In this document: piece after piece, positions 1-8,055 of the stretch
Layout of the letters: every line of letters begins with the position of its first letter
How positions within the stretch are numbered: the first letter of the stretch is position 1
Assembly (NCBI GenBank): GCA_903970295.1
Contig: CAJCHQ010000887.1
Coordinates: forward strand, 1 to 23,414
Reading direction: 5' to 3'
Origin: Bryobacterales bacterium
GTDB taxonomy: Bacteria; Cyanobacteriota; Vampirovibrionia; Obscuribacterales; Obscuribacteraceae
DNA length: 23,414 nt
The notes under the pieces: generated by a model
Databases searched by the model: none
What the model saw: only the letters and a program-made list of their open reading frames with translations
Told to the model about the DNA's origin: nothing
Position numbers and translations under genes: made by a program

Positions 1-1325
1 TTGAAGCCAATCACCATCAACCAGAACTGCCACTTGCCAAGCGTTTCAGACATCATGCGCCCGGTCGCTTTTGGGAACCAGTAATACACGCCGGCAATCA
101 GAGAGAAAAGCATGCCGCCCACGAGCACGTAGTGGAAGTGAGCTACGACGAAATAGCTGTCAGTGAGCTGCCAATCGATCGGGATGACAGCGAATCCGAC
201 GCCGCTTAATCCACCGATCGTAAATTGAATGAGAAATGCCATCGCGTGCAACATCGAGACAGTGAAGCGCAATTTGCCGCCCCACATGGTGGCCAGCCAC
301 GACCAGACTTTGATACCAGTTGGCACCGCAATCAGCAAACTCGTCACGGCGAAAATGTATAGCGGTGCAAATCCAAGTCCGGTTGTGAACATGTGGTGAA
401 CCCAGACGCCAAAGCTGAGGAATGTAATGGCTACGGTCGATGCCGCCATAACTCCAGCCCCGAACAGCACTTTGCGCGAAAAAACAGGGATCACTTCAGA
501 GACGGCACCCCAGCCTGGAAGAATCAGAATATAGACTTCGGGATGTCCGAAGAACCAGAAGAAATGTTGCCAGAGCAGAGGCGAACCACCGACAGTGGCA
601 TCAAAGAAGTGTGTGTTCAAAGTGCGGTCGAACAGAATCATGACCAGGGCCGCGTTCAATGCTGGTAGTGAGAACGTGACCAGAAACGCATCCATCAAGA
701 TCATCCAGACGAACAACGGTACGCGCTTGAGAGTCATCCCTGGCGCGCGCATCGTTAAAATGGTGACGATCAGATTGATGCCGGTGGCGACCGAACCGAT
801 ACCTGTGACGAACAAGCTGAGCGCCCAATAGGTTTGACCGCTATTGAACAAATATCCCTTTTCACTCAAGGGCGGGTAGGCAAACCAACCCGCAGCCGGA
901 CCGCCGCCAGCCAGGAAGCTGAAATAGAGCAAAAGAGCGCCGAACAGGTAAATCCAGTAACCGAGAGAATTTAGTCGTGGAAAGGCCATGTCTCGCGCCC
1001 CGATCATCAAGGGCGTCAAATACACAGCAAAGCCGAACAGCAAAGGCATTCCCACAAAAAATATCATTGTCGTGCCGTGCATGGTAAATATCTGGTTGTA
1101 GGCTTCTTGCGAAACTACATGGGCCATCGGAAACATCAATTGCATGCGAATGGTCAGCCCGAGCAGGGCGCCGACAACCAGGAAACCGAATGCAGACATT
1201 ATGTACAAAAGACCGAGTTGCTTGTGGTCGATTGAAGTTATCCAGCTCAAAATGCCCTGATATTCAGGCACTTCTGCTACCCAATTGACTAGCTTCTCGG
1301 GATGTTTTAATGCGCTCTGGGTCAT
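1..1325 (-). CDS. ctaD: Cytochrome c oxidase subunit I (3' end beyond window)
   Basis: Catalytic haem-copper subunit of an aa3/caa3-type terminal oxidase in the cytoplasmic membrane; it reduces O2 to water and pumps protons. Translating the minus strand from the ATG at 1325 gives 441 codons open to the window edge, so the C-terminal part is missing here. Visible signatures are the low-spin haem His in TMHGTTM (about residue 83), GHPEVY (His261 CuB ligand, with the Glu characteristic of A-type oxidases), the HH pair at 310-311 and HFH at 396-398 (haem a3 and haem a ligands). Many hydrophobic helices alternate with short loops. The start codon overlaps the ctaC stop in an ATGA, which indicates translational coupling. 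The family usually has about 520-620 residues, so 100 or more residues lie outside the window. Confidence 0.97.
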   Translation of the reverse strand, partial: MTQSALKHPEKLVNWVAEVPEYQGILSWITSIDHKQLGLLYIMSAFGFLVVGALLGLTIRMQLMFPMAHVVSQEAYNQIFTMHGTTMIFFVGMPLLFGFAVYLTPLMIGARDMAFPRLNSLGYWIYLFGALLLYFSFLAGGGPAAGWFAYPPLSEKGYLFNSGQTYWALSLFVTGIGSVATGINLIVTILTMRAPGMTLKRVPLFVWMILMDAFLVTFSLPALNAALVMILFDRTLNTHFFDATVGGSPLLWQHFFWFFGHPEVYILILPGWGAVSEVIPVFSRKVLFGAGVMAASTVAITFLSFGVWVHHMFTTGLGFAPLYIFAVTSLLIAVPTGIKVWSWLATMWGGKLRFTVSMLHAMAFLIQFTIGGLSGVGFAVIPIDWQLTDSYFVVAHFHYVLVGGMLFSLIAGVYYWFPKATGRMMSETLGKWQFWLMVIGF

Positions 1326-2278
1326 TTCAGGCTCTCCAAGTAGAGTGCGATGTCATGCGCTTGTTCGTCCGTCACGCGCATTTCGGGCATGTTCACCCCT
1401 GGCTTGAATGTCTGTGGATTTTGAATCCACTTTGCGAGGTTTTCGGTGTTGTTCTCCAGTACGCCGGCGCCAAGCGTTTTGCGTTGCGCGATGTGGGTCA
1501 GGTTCGGTCCGATCAGCGCCTTGGCGTCTATGTTGCCGCCGATCGCGTGGCACTGTACGCACGTGGCCGCATTGAACAGCTCTTTGCCGTGCACGACGGC
1601 GGGCTCGATTGACACGGGCGGCATTGCCGCTTGCGCTTTGATCCAGGTTTCGAATTCTTCCTGAGAGACCACATTGGCCAGGATTCTCATCAGTCCATGT
1701 TGGGCGCCGCAATACTCGGAGCAGGTGCCGAGGAAAAGACCTTTTTTGGTCGGGTGAATCCACATGTTCGTTGGATGTCCCGGAATTGCATCCATCTTTT
1801 GACCAAACGCTGCCACCCAGAAAGAGTGCACTACGTCTGCCGCGCGTACTTCGATCAGGGCGTTCTTGTCCACCGGCAAGTAGAATTCATTAGCTGTGGT
1901 AACGCCATACTTAGGGTATTGATATTCCCACCACCACTGGTGCCCAATTACCACGAGGTCTGGCTTTTTTGTGCCGACCGGCGGACTGACGACCAGCATC
2001 GTAATTGCAGTCAGCACACCGAGAATGATCACGATCAGAAGTGGAATTGCTGTCCATGTAAATTCTAAGCGAGCGTTGCCGCGAGTTTGTTTGGGCTCGC
2101 TACCGTCATCGTTTTCGGGCGTTTTGAATTTGGCTATGACAGCAATTAAGAGTCCAGTCACCACTAAAAAAATCATGGCGCAAATTGCCAGCGTGAACCA
2201 GTGCAAGTCGACAATCCACTTGTTCTGCATAGTGGCAACGTTGAAGATTGTAGTCAGGTCAGCGTTTTTTATGTCCAT
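1322..2278 (-). CDS. ctaC: Cytochrome c oxidase subunit II with fused cytochrome c domain (caa3 type)
   Basis: Electron-accepting subunit of the oxidase, 318 aa from ATG 2278. Two membrane helices lie at about residues 28-50 and 76-98, followed by the periplasmic cupredoxin domain with HQWWWEYQYP and the CuA site: His151, then CSEYC (Cys186, Glu188, Cys190), His194 and Met197. A C-terminal cytochrome c domain carries CVQCH (Cys240, Cys243, His244) and a likely distal Met in NMP near 297. This makes it a caa3-type subunit that takes electrons from cytochrome c through its own haem. An in-frame GTG at 2284 would add two residues; ATG 2278 is preferred only as the commoner start. It overlaps cyoE upstream by 10 bases and ctaD downstream by 4. 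I see no signal peptide or lipobox; the first helix probably serves as anchor. Confidence 0.96.
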   Translation of the reverse strand: MDIKNADLTTIFNVATMQNKWIVDLHWFTLAICAMIFLVVTGLLIAVIAKFKTPENDDGSEPKQTRGNARLEFTWTAIPLLIVIILGVLTAITMLVVSPPVGTKKPDLVVIGHQWWWEYQYPKYGVTTANEFYLPVDKNALIEVRAADVVHSFWVAAFGQKMDAIPGHPTNMWIHPTKKGLFLGTCSEYCGAQHGLMRILANVVSQEEFETWIKAQAAMPPVSIEPAVVHGKELFNAATCVQCHAIGGNIDAKALIGPNLTHIAQRKTLGAGVLENNTENLAKWIQNPQTFKPGVNMPEMRVTDEQAHDIALYLESLK

Positions 2279-3165
2279 CGCCACACCCGGTCAACGACCA
2301 CTCCAATGAAAAGTGCCGGCAGGTACAAGAGGCTCACGAAGAGAACTTTGCGAGCACCTTCGCGCGAAGGATTTTGCCGCCACTTAACCGAGCTTGAAAT
2401 CAATGTCAAACCACCGATCAGCGCAGCCAGACCGTAGGCTGGTCCAGCAAATGGATTACCGCTCCAGTAAAGCGATGCCGACAGCGGGAGCAAAAGAATA
2501 GCCGTTGCTATCGTCAAAGCAAAAGTCTTTTCCCCGCTATTTTCCAGCGCAGGCAACATTTTGAAACCTGCTGCCCGATAGTCGTTTCTGAACAACCAGG
2601 CGATTGGCAAAAAATGAGTGTGCTGCCAGATGAATAACATGGCAAAGAGAATCCAACCGCCCAGTCCGACAGTGCCTGATGCGGCTGCCCAACCGATGAG
2701 CGGGGGAATTGCCCCAGGCACTGCTCCAATTGATGTATTAAGCCAAGTCCAGCGTTTCGCTGGTGTGTACATGCCCAGGTAGATAGCAGCGGCCGCTAAC
2801 CCGAGTGTGACACAGATGGTATTAACTCGAAGTAGCATAAGAGCACCGCAAACAATCAAAAACAAGCCAAACAGCAATGCTCCCTGCGCTGAAATCACAC
2901 CGGCAGGAATCGGCCTCTGTGCAGTTCGCGGCATCATCGCGTCGAGATCGCGCTCGATATAACAGTTGATTGCGCATGAACCGCTGCTCAGCAAGCCGGT
3001 TCCGACCGAGGCCAATGCAAACTGTAAGAAATCAAAACTGCCCCTGTATGCGAGCACAAAACCAACAGCGCATGATATGACAACCATCACTGCAATTCGG
3101 ACTCGAGCCAGATCCAAGAAAGCTGTTGTCAATTCTTTAGCGCGATTACCGCGAGTTGTATTCAT
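2269..3165 (-). CDS. ctaB: Protohaem IX farnesyltransferase (haem O synthase)
   Basis: Transfers a farnesyl group to haem B to give haem O, the precursor of haem A for this oxidase (also called cyoE). It is 298 aa, the normal family length, and very hydrophobic, with about 7-9 membrane helices. The UbiA-family prenyltransferase signature NCYIERDLDAMMPRTAQRP is at residues 67-85, with Asp73 and Asp75 for Mg-diphosphate binding. A second conserved segment, YTPAKRWTWLN, is near 133-143. It is the first gene of the minus-strand oxidase operon and its stop overlaps the ctaC start. The start at ATG 3165 has a GGAG-like element about 15 bases upstream, which is far, so the ribosome site is weak. The order ctaB-ctaC-ctaD matches known oxidase operons. 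Confidence 0.95.
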   Translation of the reverse strand: MNTTRGNRAKELTTAFLDLARVRIAVMVVISCAVGFVLAYRGSFDFLQFALASVGTGLLSSGSCAINCYIERDLDAMMPRTAQRPIPAGVISAQGALLFGLFLIVCGALMLLRVNTICVTLGLAAAAIYLGMYTPAKRWTWLNTSIGAVPGAIPPLIGWAAASGTVGLGGWILFAMLFIWQHTHFLPIAWLFRNDYRAAGFKMLPALENSGEKTFALTIATAILLLPLSASLYWSGNPFAGPAYGLAALIGGLTLISSSVKWRQNPSREGARKVLFVSLLYLPALFIGVVVDRVWRWT

Positions 3166-3214
3166 TTAACTGAACAGCTCCGAGTCTCGATTTTAGGCAA
3201 GAGTAACAGATCTC

Positions 3215-3237
3215 TGGCGGTTTTTACGGAAACGCCA
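3215..3237. other. Imperfect hairpin between TPR gene and ctaB
   Basis: TGGCG and CGCCA (5 bp) enclose a further short A/T-rich pairing with one mismatch. It lies in the 99-base gap between the TPR-like gene and ctaB. No T-run follows on either strand, so it is not a convincing terminator. The rest of the gap shows no clear promoter. Confidence 0.3.
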
Positions 3238-3264
3238 CTCTTGTATTACGAATCGGATAAGTGC

Positions 3265-3849
3265 TTACTTAGCTTCGGTTTTCGGCATGTCGAAGCGCGG
3301 TTCGAAAGTCGAATTCGGCACGGCATGCGCTGGATACCCAGGCACTGGTACGCCATGCCACGCAAGTGCTTTGGGATCAAAAATAATTTTGAACGGGCCG
3401 GTTATTTGCGTCGCAAGAATGTCGGTTGATTGTTTTGCTACCTGCAGTCTTCCGAGTAGCACTTTTTCGAGCAAAAGTGAATCTGGGCAATGCTGTGTAA
3501 CCCAGTCGAATTCGTTTTGGCTATCACTGAATTGACCGAGCGCCTGGTAGCAGATTGCTTTGAGATAGTGCCGCTCGGCTATGTCTCTGCGCTTGTTGAG
3601 TTTGAGAAGTGCTAGCTTGCGAAGCGCTTCTTCGAAATTTTTGTTGTCGAAGTCGGTCGCCGCTGCTTTGAATTTTTTTCTGGCTGACTTGCGTAGCCAG
3701 GGCAAGGTTTGTTCTTGTTTACTGGATGCTTTGTACTGCGGCTTTAGATCAGGCTTAGAACCAGCGTGTGTCGCGCTGGTGGCTACGATAAATGATGCTG
3801 CTACAGCGGTCGCTAGATTCCAAAAGGTATGCGTGAGTTTAAATTGCAT
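3265..3849 (-). CDS. Secreted TPR-like protein of unknown function
   Basis: 194 aa. The N-terminus (residues 1-30) looks like a Sec signal peptide: a basic start, a hydrophobic stretch WNLATAVAASFIVATSA, and a likely cleavage after THA. Residues about 55-130 form helical hairpins with TPR-like spacing: DFDNKNFEEALRKLALL, then AERHYLKAICYQALGQFSDS, then a third partial helix pair. The C-terminal 50 residues are Pro-rich and not helical. The helices resemble protein-interaction repeats, but two repeats are not enough to define a function. It is upstream of and co-oriented with the oxidase operon, 99 bases from ctaB; a link to oxidase assembly is possible but not shown. A damaged paralogue lies immediately upstream on the same strand. 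Confidence 0.75.
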   Translation of the reverse strand: MQFKLTHTFWNLATAVAASFIVATSATHAGSKPDLKPQYKASSKQEQTLPWLRKSARKKFKAAATDFDNKNFEEALRKLALLKLNKRRDIAERHYLKAICYQALGQFSDSQNEFDWVTQHCPDSLLLEKVLLGRLQVAKQSTDILATQITGPFKIIFDPKALAWHGVPVPGYPAHAVPNSTFEPRFDMPKTEAK

Positions 3850-3933
3850 GGTGTATGGAAGGACAAATGTTTAGCAATCACGTTTCCGCGTTGATTACTC
3901 AAAGGTTAAGCATACAGTAAATCATGGGCTCTT

Positions 3934-4215
3934 CTAGATTACATAGCCGACATTTCGACAGTACAGCTTCCCAATTTCCACTTTTTTGAGCAAAACAAAA
4001 TCCCTACAGTGTCTGGAAGCGCACTCGTATTCGTGTCGACTTTCGTTAAACCGACCCAGTGCTTGCAAACAAAGCGCTTTCAAGTAATGGCGTTCCGCTA
4101 AATCAATTGGTTTAGTGAGATCGAGCGTTTTCAACCAATGAAGTGCTTTTTCGAAACCTTTGTTGTCGAAATCGATCGCCGTCGCTTTGAATCGACGATC
4201 AGCGGTGTTCTGCAG
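3934..4215 (-). pseudogene. Truncated paralogue of the neighbouring TPR-like gene
   Basis: On the minus strand, the reading frame from about 4200 to 3934 encodes DFDNKGFEKALHWLKTLDL followed by AERHYLKALCLQALGRFNES, which matches the core of the adjacent TPR-like protein (DFDNKNFEEAL..., AERHYLKAICYQALGQFSDS) nearly residue for residue. The frame is closed by an in-frame TGA at 4216-4218. It contains no ATG; the first alternative start codons are CTG 4215 and TTG 4134. It lacks the signal peptide and the Pro-rich C-terminus and stops early at TAG 3934. This is best read as a decayed tandem duplicate. A short 66-aa product from TTG 4134 cannot be excluded. Confidence 0.75.
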
Positions 4216-4524
4216 TCACGATTTGATATATGACTTACTGATTTTCATAACTCCGCATGTAGTTTTTCGCTATACCGCTGATTAATTGCGGACAACAACC
4301 GACTCTTTTGCGAGCTTGAAGAGCGGGTTGCACTCGCGTTAGCCCGAAGGCGCTTTTCCGAGTATATCTCTCCTGAGCCTGCTTTCAGCTATTATCTAAT
4401 GAAGCATGACACAACAGAATCTAATTTTTGTACCGAATCGTCATCGCTTCTCGTCACCGAGTGGTGGCAACCATTATTATTTGAGTCGAAATAAACGCTT
4501 ACGGAAAGCGTATCAGGTGTCCCG
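4216..4524. other. Intergenic region between TPR pseudogene and EamA exporter
   Basis: About 300 bases with no convincing gene. It contains a small hairpin at 4495-4511 (ACGCTT, 5-base loop, AAGCGT) shortly before the exporter's ribosome site, and scattered A/T-rich segments such as TATTAT at 4390. I could not assign a promoter with a matching -35 element, nor a known riboswitch class. Confidence 0.4.
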
Positions 4525-5490
4525 ATGGAATCACGAGTAACAAAAGATCGCCTCCGACTAATTCTGGCTTTTGCCGCCATCTACTTGATCTGGGGATCGA
4601 CGTATATAGCAATTCGCTTCACGCTCGAAAGCCTGCCACCATTTTTGATGCTGGCTAGCCGATTTACGATTGCTGGAATCATTATGTATAGTTGGATGCG
4701 CCTGCGAGGCGCTCCCAGACCGGAAAAAGCGCACATCCTGCCGACAGCGCTGCAGGGTCTTTTCCTACTTGTCTTAGGTAGTACAGGTGTCGTCCTGGCT
4801 GAACGCACCGTATCGACTGGGCTGGTATCACTTCTGGTGACAGCCGTACCTGTGTATATAGTTCTGATTCAGTGGGTGCTGCCAGGCGGCACTGCTCCCT
4901 CATGGAAAGTCGTCGCCGGTCTAATCCTGGGTTGTACCGGGCTGATGTTTCTCATTGGTCTGGAACGTCTGGGCTTGCAACAGTCGGTCGATCTGGGTGG
5001 CGTCAGCCTAGTCTTGCTTGGTTGCATCGGTTCAGCGGCAGGGGCAGTTTACGCCAGGTCGGCTAAATTACCCTCTTCTCTGCAATTAGCAGCGGGTATG
5101 GAGATGATTTTTGCCGGTTTGTTTTTGTTCGTACCAGCATTCTTCACTGGCGAATTTTCTTACTTCCAACATTTCAGTCTTACGCTCAAGGCTGGTTTAG
5201 CTTTCTTGTATTTGATCGTGTTCGGTTCGATGATTGCGTTTTCGGCATACGCCTGGTTGCTCCAAATCGTCGATCCGAAACTGCTGTCGACTTATGCGTA
5301 TGTCAATCCTGTCGTCGCTGTGTTTTTAGGCTGGTCGCTTGCCGGTGAAGCAGTGACGTCTAAAACGGTTATTGGCGCAGTGTTATTGCTCACGGCTGTC
5401 TGGCTCATTACTCAAAGCAAGGGCAAAGCAGACAAGATAACTGGATTGCAGGTCCAGAACCCGCGTGAAGTCTGCCTGATCGAGACCTAA
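4525..5490 (+). CDS. EamA-family (DMT superfamily) transporter
   Basis: 321 aa with about ten hydrophobic helices arranged as two EamA repeats (roughly residues 10-140 and 155-297), the usual drug/metabolite exporter fold in the inner membrane. The first helix carries the family signature IYLIWGSTYIAIRFTLESLPP, similar to the YedA-like branch; the second repeat ends with the typical YVNPVVAVFLGWSLAGE. Such proteins often export amino acids or metabolites, but the substrate cannot be read from sequence. The start ATG 4525 has AGGTG five bases upstream. It stands alone between a minus-strand pseudogene and the arginine leader. Its position next to the arg genes suggests, without proving, an amino-acid-related role. 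No terminator follows directly, so transcripts would run into the argF attenuator. Confidence 0.9.
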   Translation: MESRVTKDRLRLILAFAAIYLIWGSTYIAIRFTLESLPPFLMLASRFTIAGIIMYSWMRLRGAPRPEKAHILPTALQGLFLLVLGSTGVVLAERTVSTGLVSLLVTAVPVYIVLIQWVLPGGTAPSWKVVAGLILGCTGLMFLIGLERLGLQQSVDLGGVSLVLLGCIGSAAGAVYARSAKLPSSLQLAAGMEMIFAGLFLFVPAFFTGEFSYFQHFSLTLKAGLAFLYLIVFGSMIAFSAYAWLLQIVDPKLLSTYAYVNPVVAVFLGWSLAGEAVTSKTVIGAVLLLTAVWLITQSKGKADKITGLQVQNPREVCLIET

Positions 5491-5532
5491 CTCTCACTCC
5501 ACCCTCTCAGTTAACGAATCACAACGTTAGAG

Positions 5533-5560
5533 TTGACAGATCCGACCGATCCACTGTAAC
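5533..5560 (+). promoter_or_regulatory. Predicted sigma-70 promoter of the argFGHC unit
   Basis: TTGACA at 5533-5538, a 16-base spacer and TGTAAC at 5555-5560. A start about seven bases further would give a 5' leader of about 25 bases before the leader-peptide ATG at 5592. The same box pair and spacing recur before the argJ unit, preceded in both cases by a TTAGA motif. Confidence 0.6.
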
Positions 5561-5591
5561 GTGCTTAGAGATTCTTTGAGTGCCCGCCAAA

Positions 5592-5672
5592 ATGTATTCA
5601 GCTATGAACTTAAACGCCAGCCTTAACCGACGAAGCCGCGATTTCTTTGAACTCGGGGCCGGTATGGCGTAG
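5592..5672 (+). CDS. Putative arginine leader peptide upstream of argF (26 aa)
   Basis: A short ORF, ATG 5592 to TAG 5670-5672. The middle reads NRRSR with codons CGA CGA AGC CGC at 5628-5639; three of 26 residues are Arg and they are clustered. The ORF starts about 25 bases after a predicted promoter and ends 28 bases before a terminator hairpin that lies directly in front of argF. Its last third (5650-5658) contains a segment identical to the terminator's 3' arm. That layout is the one expected of a ribosome-sensing leader peptide: stalling at the Arg codons when charged tRNA-Arg is scarce would change folding downstream. The ribosome site is weak (only a GAG at 5578-5580), and an internal ATG at 5604 is an alternative start. 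The assignment is inference from architecture and from the matching device before argJ. Confidence 0.65.
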   Translation: MYSAMNLNASLNRRSRDFFELGAGMA

Positions 5673-5710
5673 CTGATTTAGCACCATAATCGAAGTTATC
5701 TCCCCGGGTT
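5650..5710 (+). promoter_or_regulatory. Predicted antiterminator pairing of the argF attenuator
   Basis: AACTCGGGG at 5650-5658 can pair with CCCCGGGTT at 5702-5710 (9 bp, one G-U). The latter is the 5' arm of the terminator. The 8-mer ACTCGGGG occurs at 5651-5658 and again at 5716-5723 as the terminator's 3' arm, so the two structures are mutually exclusive. Between them a further hairpin can form around the leader stop codon (TATGG 5663-5667 with CCATA 5684-5688, plus GCT/AGC inside). Confidence 0.6.
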
Positions 5711-5732
5711 GTACGACTCGGGGATTTTTTTT
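5701..5732 (+). terminator. Intrinsic terminator (attenuator) in front of argF
   Basis: TCCCCGGGT (5701-5709) pairs with ACTCGGGGA (5716-5724), 9 bp with one G-U, followed by eight Ts (5725-5732). It sits 26 bases before the argF start and downstream of the unit's own promoter, so it would stop argF transcription unless prevented. It could also end transcripts coming from the EamA gene. Confidence 0.8.
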
Positions 5733-5758
5733 GCATTCAGTTTGAAGGAGAGAAAGAC

Positions 5759-6778
5759 ATGGCTGTGACATTCCCAGAAAAGAAGTCAACGCAAAACGCC
5801 TACTCGCAGCGCATGGCCAGCCCGCAAGGCAAGACATTGATTGGCGATGTATTGGCTGAGCAGACGCTGCGGGGCAAGGACGTGCTCGGCATCGAGCAGT
5901 TGAGTGCCGCCGAGTTGCTTCTGATTCTAGATGTCGCGGCTCGCTTGAAATTGAGCAAATTCGACGAAACGCAAACATCCTTTGCCAAAGGTCAGACTCT
6001 AGCAATGCTCTTCGAGAAGCCGTCTCTGCGCACACGGGTCACTTTCGAAGCCGGCATGACCCAGCTCGGTGGTCACGCCATTTATTTGGAAGGAAAGCTT
6101 GGTGAGCGTGAGACAGTCGCCGACGTCGGTCAAAATCTCGAGCGTTGGGTGGATGGCATCATGGCTAGGACTTTCGATCACGAAACTGTGGTTAGTCTGG
6201 CTGCTTCTGCCAATATTCCTGTCGTCAACGGCTTAAGCGATCAGGAGCATCCGTGCCAGGCTCTCGCTGATTTCCAAACCCTGTTGGAGAAGAAAGGCAG
6301 CCTCAAAGGCATTAAGCTCGCTTATGTCGGTGACGCTAATAATGTAGCCAACTCGCTCATGTTGACCGCCGCCAAGCTCGGTACAGACTTTGCAATAGCT
6401 TGCCCACCCAACTATCAACCGAATGCTTCAATCTGGGTGAAAGCTTTGAAGTTTGCGGAAGAATCAGGCGCCGAGCTGACTTTGACCCATGATCCGGTTG
6501 AGGCCGTGAAGGACGCCGATGCTGTTTACACGGATGTCTGGACTTCGATGGGACAAGAATTAGAATCAGCCAAACGCGAGAAAGCTTTTGCTAATTTTCA
6601 AGTCAATGACGAATTGCTTGCCCACGCCAAATCGGACGCGATCGTCATGCATTGTCTGCCTGCCCATCGGGGCTTGGAAATTTCCGCCAGCGTCATCGAT
6701 GGTCCTCAATCTGTAGTTTTCGATCAAGCGGAAAACCGCTTGCATGCCCAAAAGGCAATTTTGTCTCTGATTCTTTAA
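5759..6778 (+). CDS. argF: Ornithine carbamoyltransferase
   Basis: Makes citrulline from ornithine and carbamoyl phosphate in the cytoplasm. It is 339 aa. Carbamoyl-phosphate motif SLRTR is at 89-93, HPCQ at 164-167, the ornithine-loop DVWTSMG at 259-265 and HCLPAHRG at 298-305, so all catalytic motifs are intact. The SMG loop with ornithine-type surroundings separates it from aspartate carbamoyltransferase. ATG 5759 has AAGGAG eight bases upstream. The protein starts with about 38 residues before the usual N-terminus (which corresponds to LRGKDVLGIEQLS); Met19 is an alternative start but lacks as good a ribosome site. First structural gene of argF-G-H-C, 26 bases after the attenuator terminator. 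Confidence 0.96.
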   Translation: MAVTFPEKKSTQNAYSQRMASPQGKTLIGDVLAEQTLRGKDVLGIEQLSAAELLLILDVAARLKLSKFDETQTSFAKGQTLAMLFEKPSLRTRVTFEAGMTQLGGHAIYLEGKLGERETVADVGQNLERWVDGIMARTFDHETVVSLAASANIPVVNGLSDQEHPCQALADFQTLLEKKGSLKGIKLAYVGDANNVANSLMLTAAKLGTDFAIACPPNYQPNASIWVKALKFAEESGAELTLTHDPVEAVKDADAVYTDVWTSMGQELESAKREKAFANFQVNDELLAHAKSDAIVMHCLPAHRGLEISASVIDGPQSVVFDQAENRLHAQKAILSLIL

Positions 6779-6834
6779 AGATTCGCGCGTCATCGCGAAC
6801 CCAATCAACTAACACACAAATTTTGGAGGTAATG

Positions 6835-8055
6835 ATGAAGAAGATCTTGTTGGCATACAGTGGTGGGCTCGATACATCGTGTATTTTGGCCTGGTTGAAG
6901 GAAAAATATGCGGTGCCTGTCATTGCCTATTGTGCTGACGTCGGTCAAAACGAGGATCTCAAAGCAGTCTGCGCCAAGGCTCTCAAGACTGGCGCCGAAA
7001 AGTGCATCGTCGATGATTTGAAAGCCGAATTCGTCAAAGAATATATTTTCCCTTCCATTCAAGCTAACGCCACCTACGAAAATGTCTATCTGATGGGCAC
7101 ATCTCTGGCCAGACCGTGTATCGCTAAAGGCATGGTGGAAGCGGCATTGCGTGAAGGCTGCGATTATATTGCGCATGGCGCCACCGGCAAAGGTAACGAT
7201 CAGGTTCGTTTCGAATTGACGGTCAAATCATTAGCCCCGCAACTGAAAGTGATCGCTCCCTGGCGCGAATGGGAATTTGGTGGCAGAAGCGAACTTTTCG
7301 GCTTCGCCGAAAAACATGGCATTCCCTTGCCTGTGTGCAAAGAAAAGCCATATTCGATGGACGCCAATTTGATGCACATAAGCTACGAAGGTGGCATCCT
7401 GGAAAACCCCTGGACCGAAGCCCCGGAAGATATTTATCTCTGGACCAAGTCTGCCGAAGATGCTCCTGACGAAGCTGAATTCGTCACGATCGAATATCTC
7501 GAAGGCGTTCCTGTAGCCATTAATGGCGAAAAATTATCGCCTGTAGCTTTGCTCGAAAAAGCGAATGAACTGGCTGCGAATCATGGTGTCGGCAGAATCG
7601 ATCTGGTCGAAAATCGTTTTGTGGGCATCAAATCCCGCGGCATTTACGAGACGCCCGGCGTCACCATTCTCTTGCAAGCTCACCGGGCGATCGAATCGCT
7701 TGTTCTCGACAAAGAAGTCGCGCATTTGAAAGAATCGTTGGCTTTGAAAATTGCCGAGATCACCTACAACGGCTTCTGGTTCGCTCCCGAAGCGCAGCTT
7801 CTCCGCAGTTTCGTCAAAGAAAGTCAGCAGTATGTCACAGGCATAGCCAAGATCAAAATGTACAAAGGCAATTCGATGGTTGTGGCCAGACAATCGGCGC
7901 AGTCTCTCTATAGCGAAAATATGTCCAGCTTCGAGAATATGTCCAGTTTCAACACCGCTGATTCTGGTGGATTCATCAACATCAATGGTTTAAGACTTTC
8001 CACATGGAGCCAAAAGCATGCAAGTTTTGCGAAAAGCCTTCAACCAACAGCTTGA
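6835..8055 (+). CDS. argG: Argininosuccinate synthase
   Basis: Joins citrulline and aspartate using ATP to form argininosuccinate. It is 406 aa, the normal family size. The N-terminal ATP-pyrophosphatase loop AYSGGLDTS is at residues 7-15 and the second nucleotide motif GATGKGNDQVRFE at 115-127; the MDANLMHISYEGG region typical of ArgG follows. The reading frame is open upstream into argF, but the start is ATG 6835 (or 6832), because GGAGG at 6825-6829 precedes it and the family begins with this sequence. The last ~40 residues contain a short repeat (ENMSSF twice) and overlap argH by 38 bases. It lies 56 bases after argF in the same unit. Confidence 0.96.
   Translation: MKKILLAYSGGLDTSCILAWLKEKYAVPVIAYCADVGQNEDLKAVCAKALKTGAEKCIVDDLKAEFVKEYIFPSIQANATYENVYLMGTSLARPCIAKGMVEAALREGCDYIAHGATGKGNDQVRFELTVKSLAPQLKVIAPWREWEFGGRSELFGFAEKHGIPLPVCKEKPYSMDANLMHISYEGGILENPWTEAPEDIYLWTKSAEDAPDEAEFVTIEYLEGVPVAINGEKLSPVALLEKANELAANHGVGRIDLVENRFVGIKSRGIYETPGVTILLQAHRAIESLVLDKEVAHLKESLALKIAEITYNGFWFAPEAQLLRSFVKESQQYVTGIAKIKMYKGNSMVVARQSAQSLYSENMSSFENMSSFNTADSGGFININGLRLSTWSQKHASFAKSLQPTA

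Noticed and set aside
5701..5732. Terminator belonging only to the EamA gene
   Set aside because: It is 210 bases past that gene, behind a separate promoter and leader ORF, and directly before argF; dual use is possible but does not explain the competing pairing.
5567..5758. T-box riboswitch upstream of argF (and likewise upstream of argJ)
   Set aside because: A terminator before an amino-acid operon suggested it, but the conserved T-box sequence and Stem I features are absent; the leaders are too short and carry Arg-rich ORFs instead.
6652..6834. N-terminal extension of ArgG overlapping argF
   Set aside because: The frame is open, but GGAGG at 6825 and the family N-terminus place the start at 6835.
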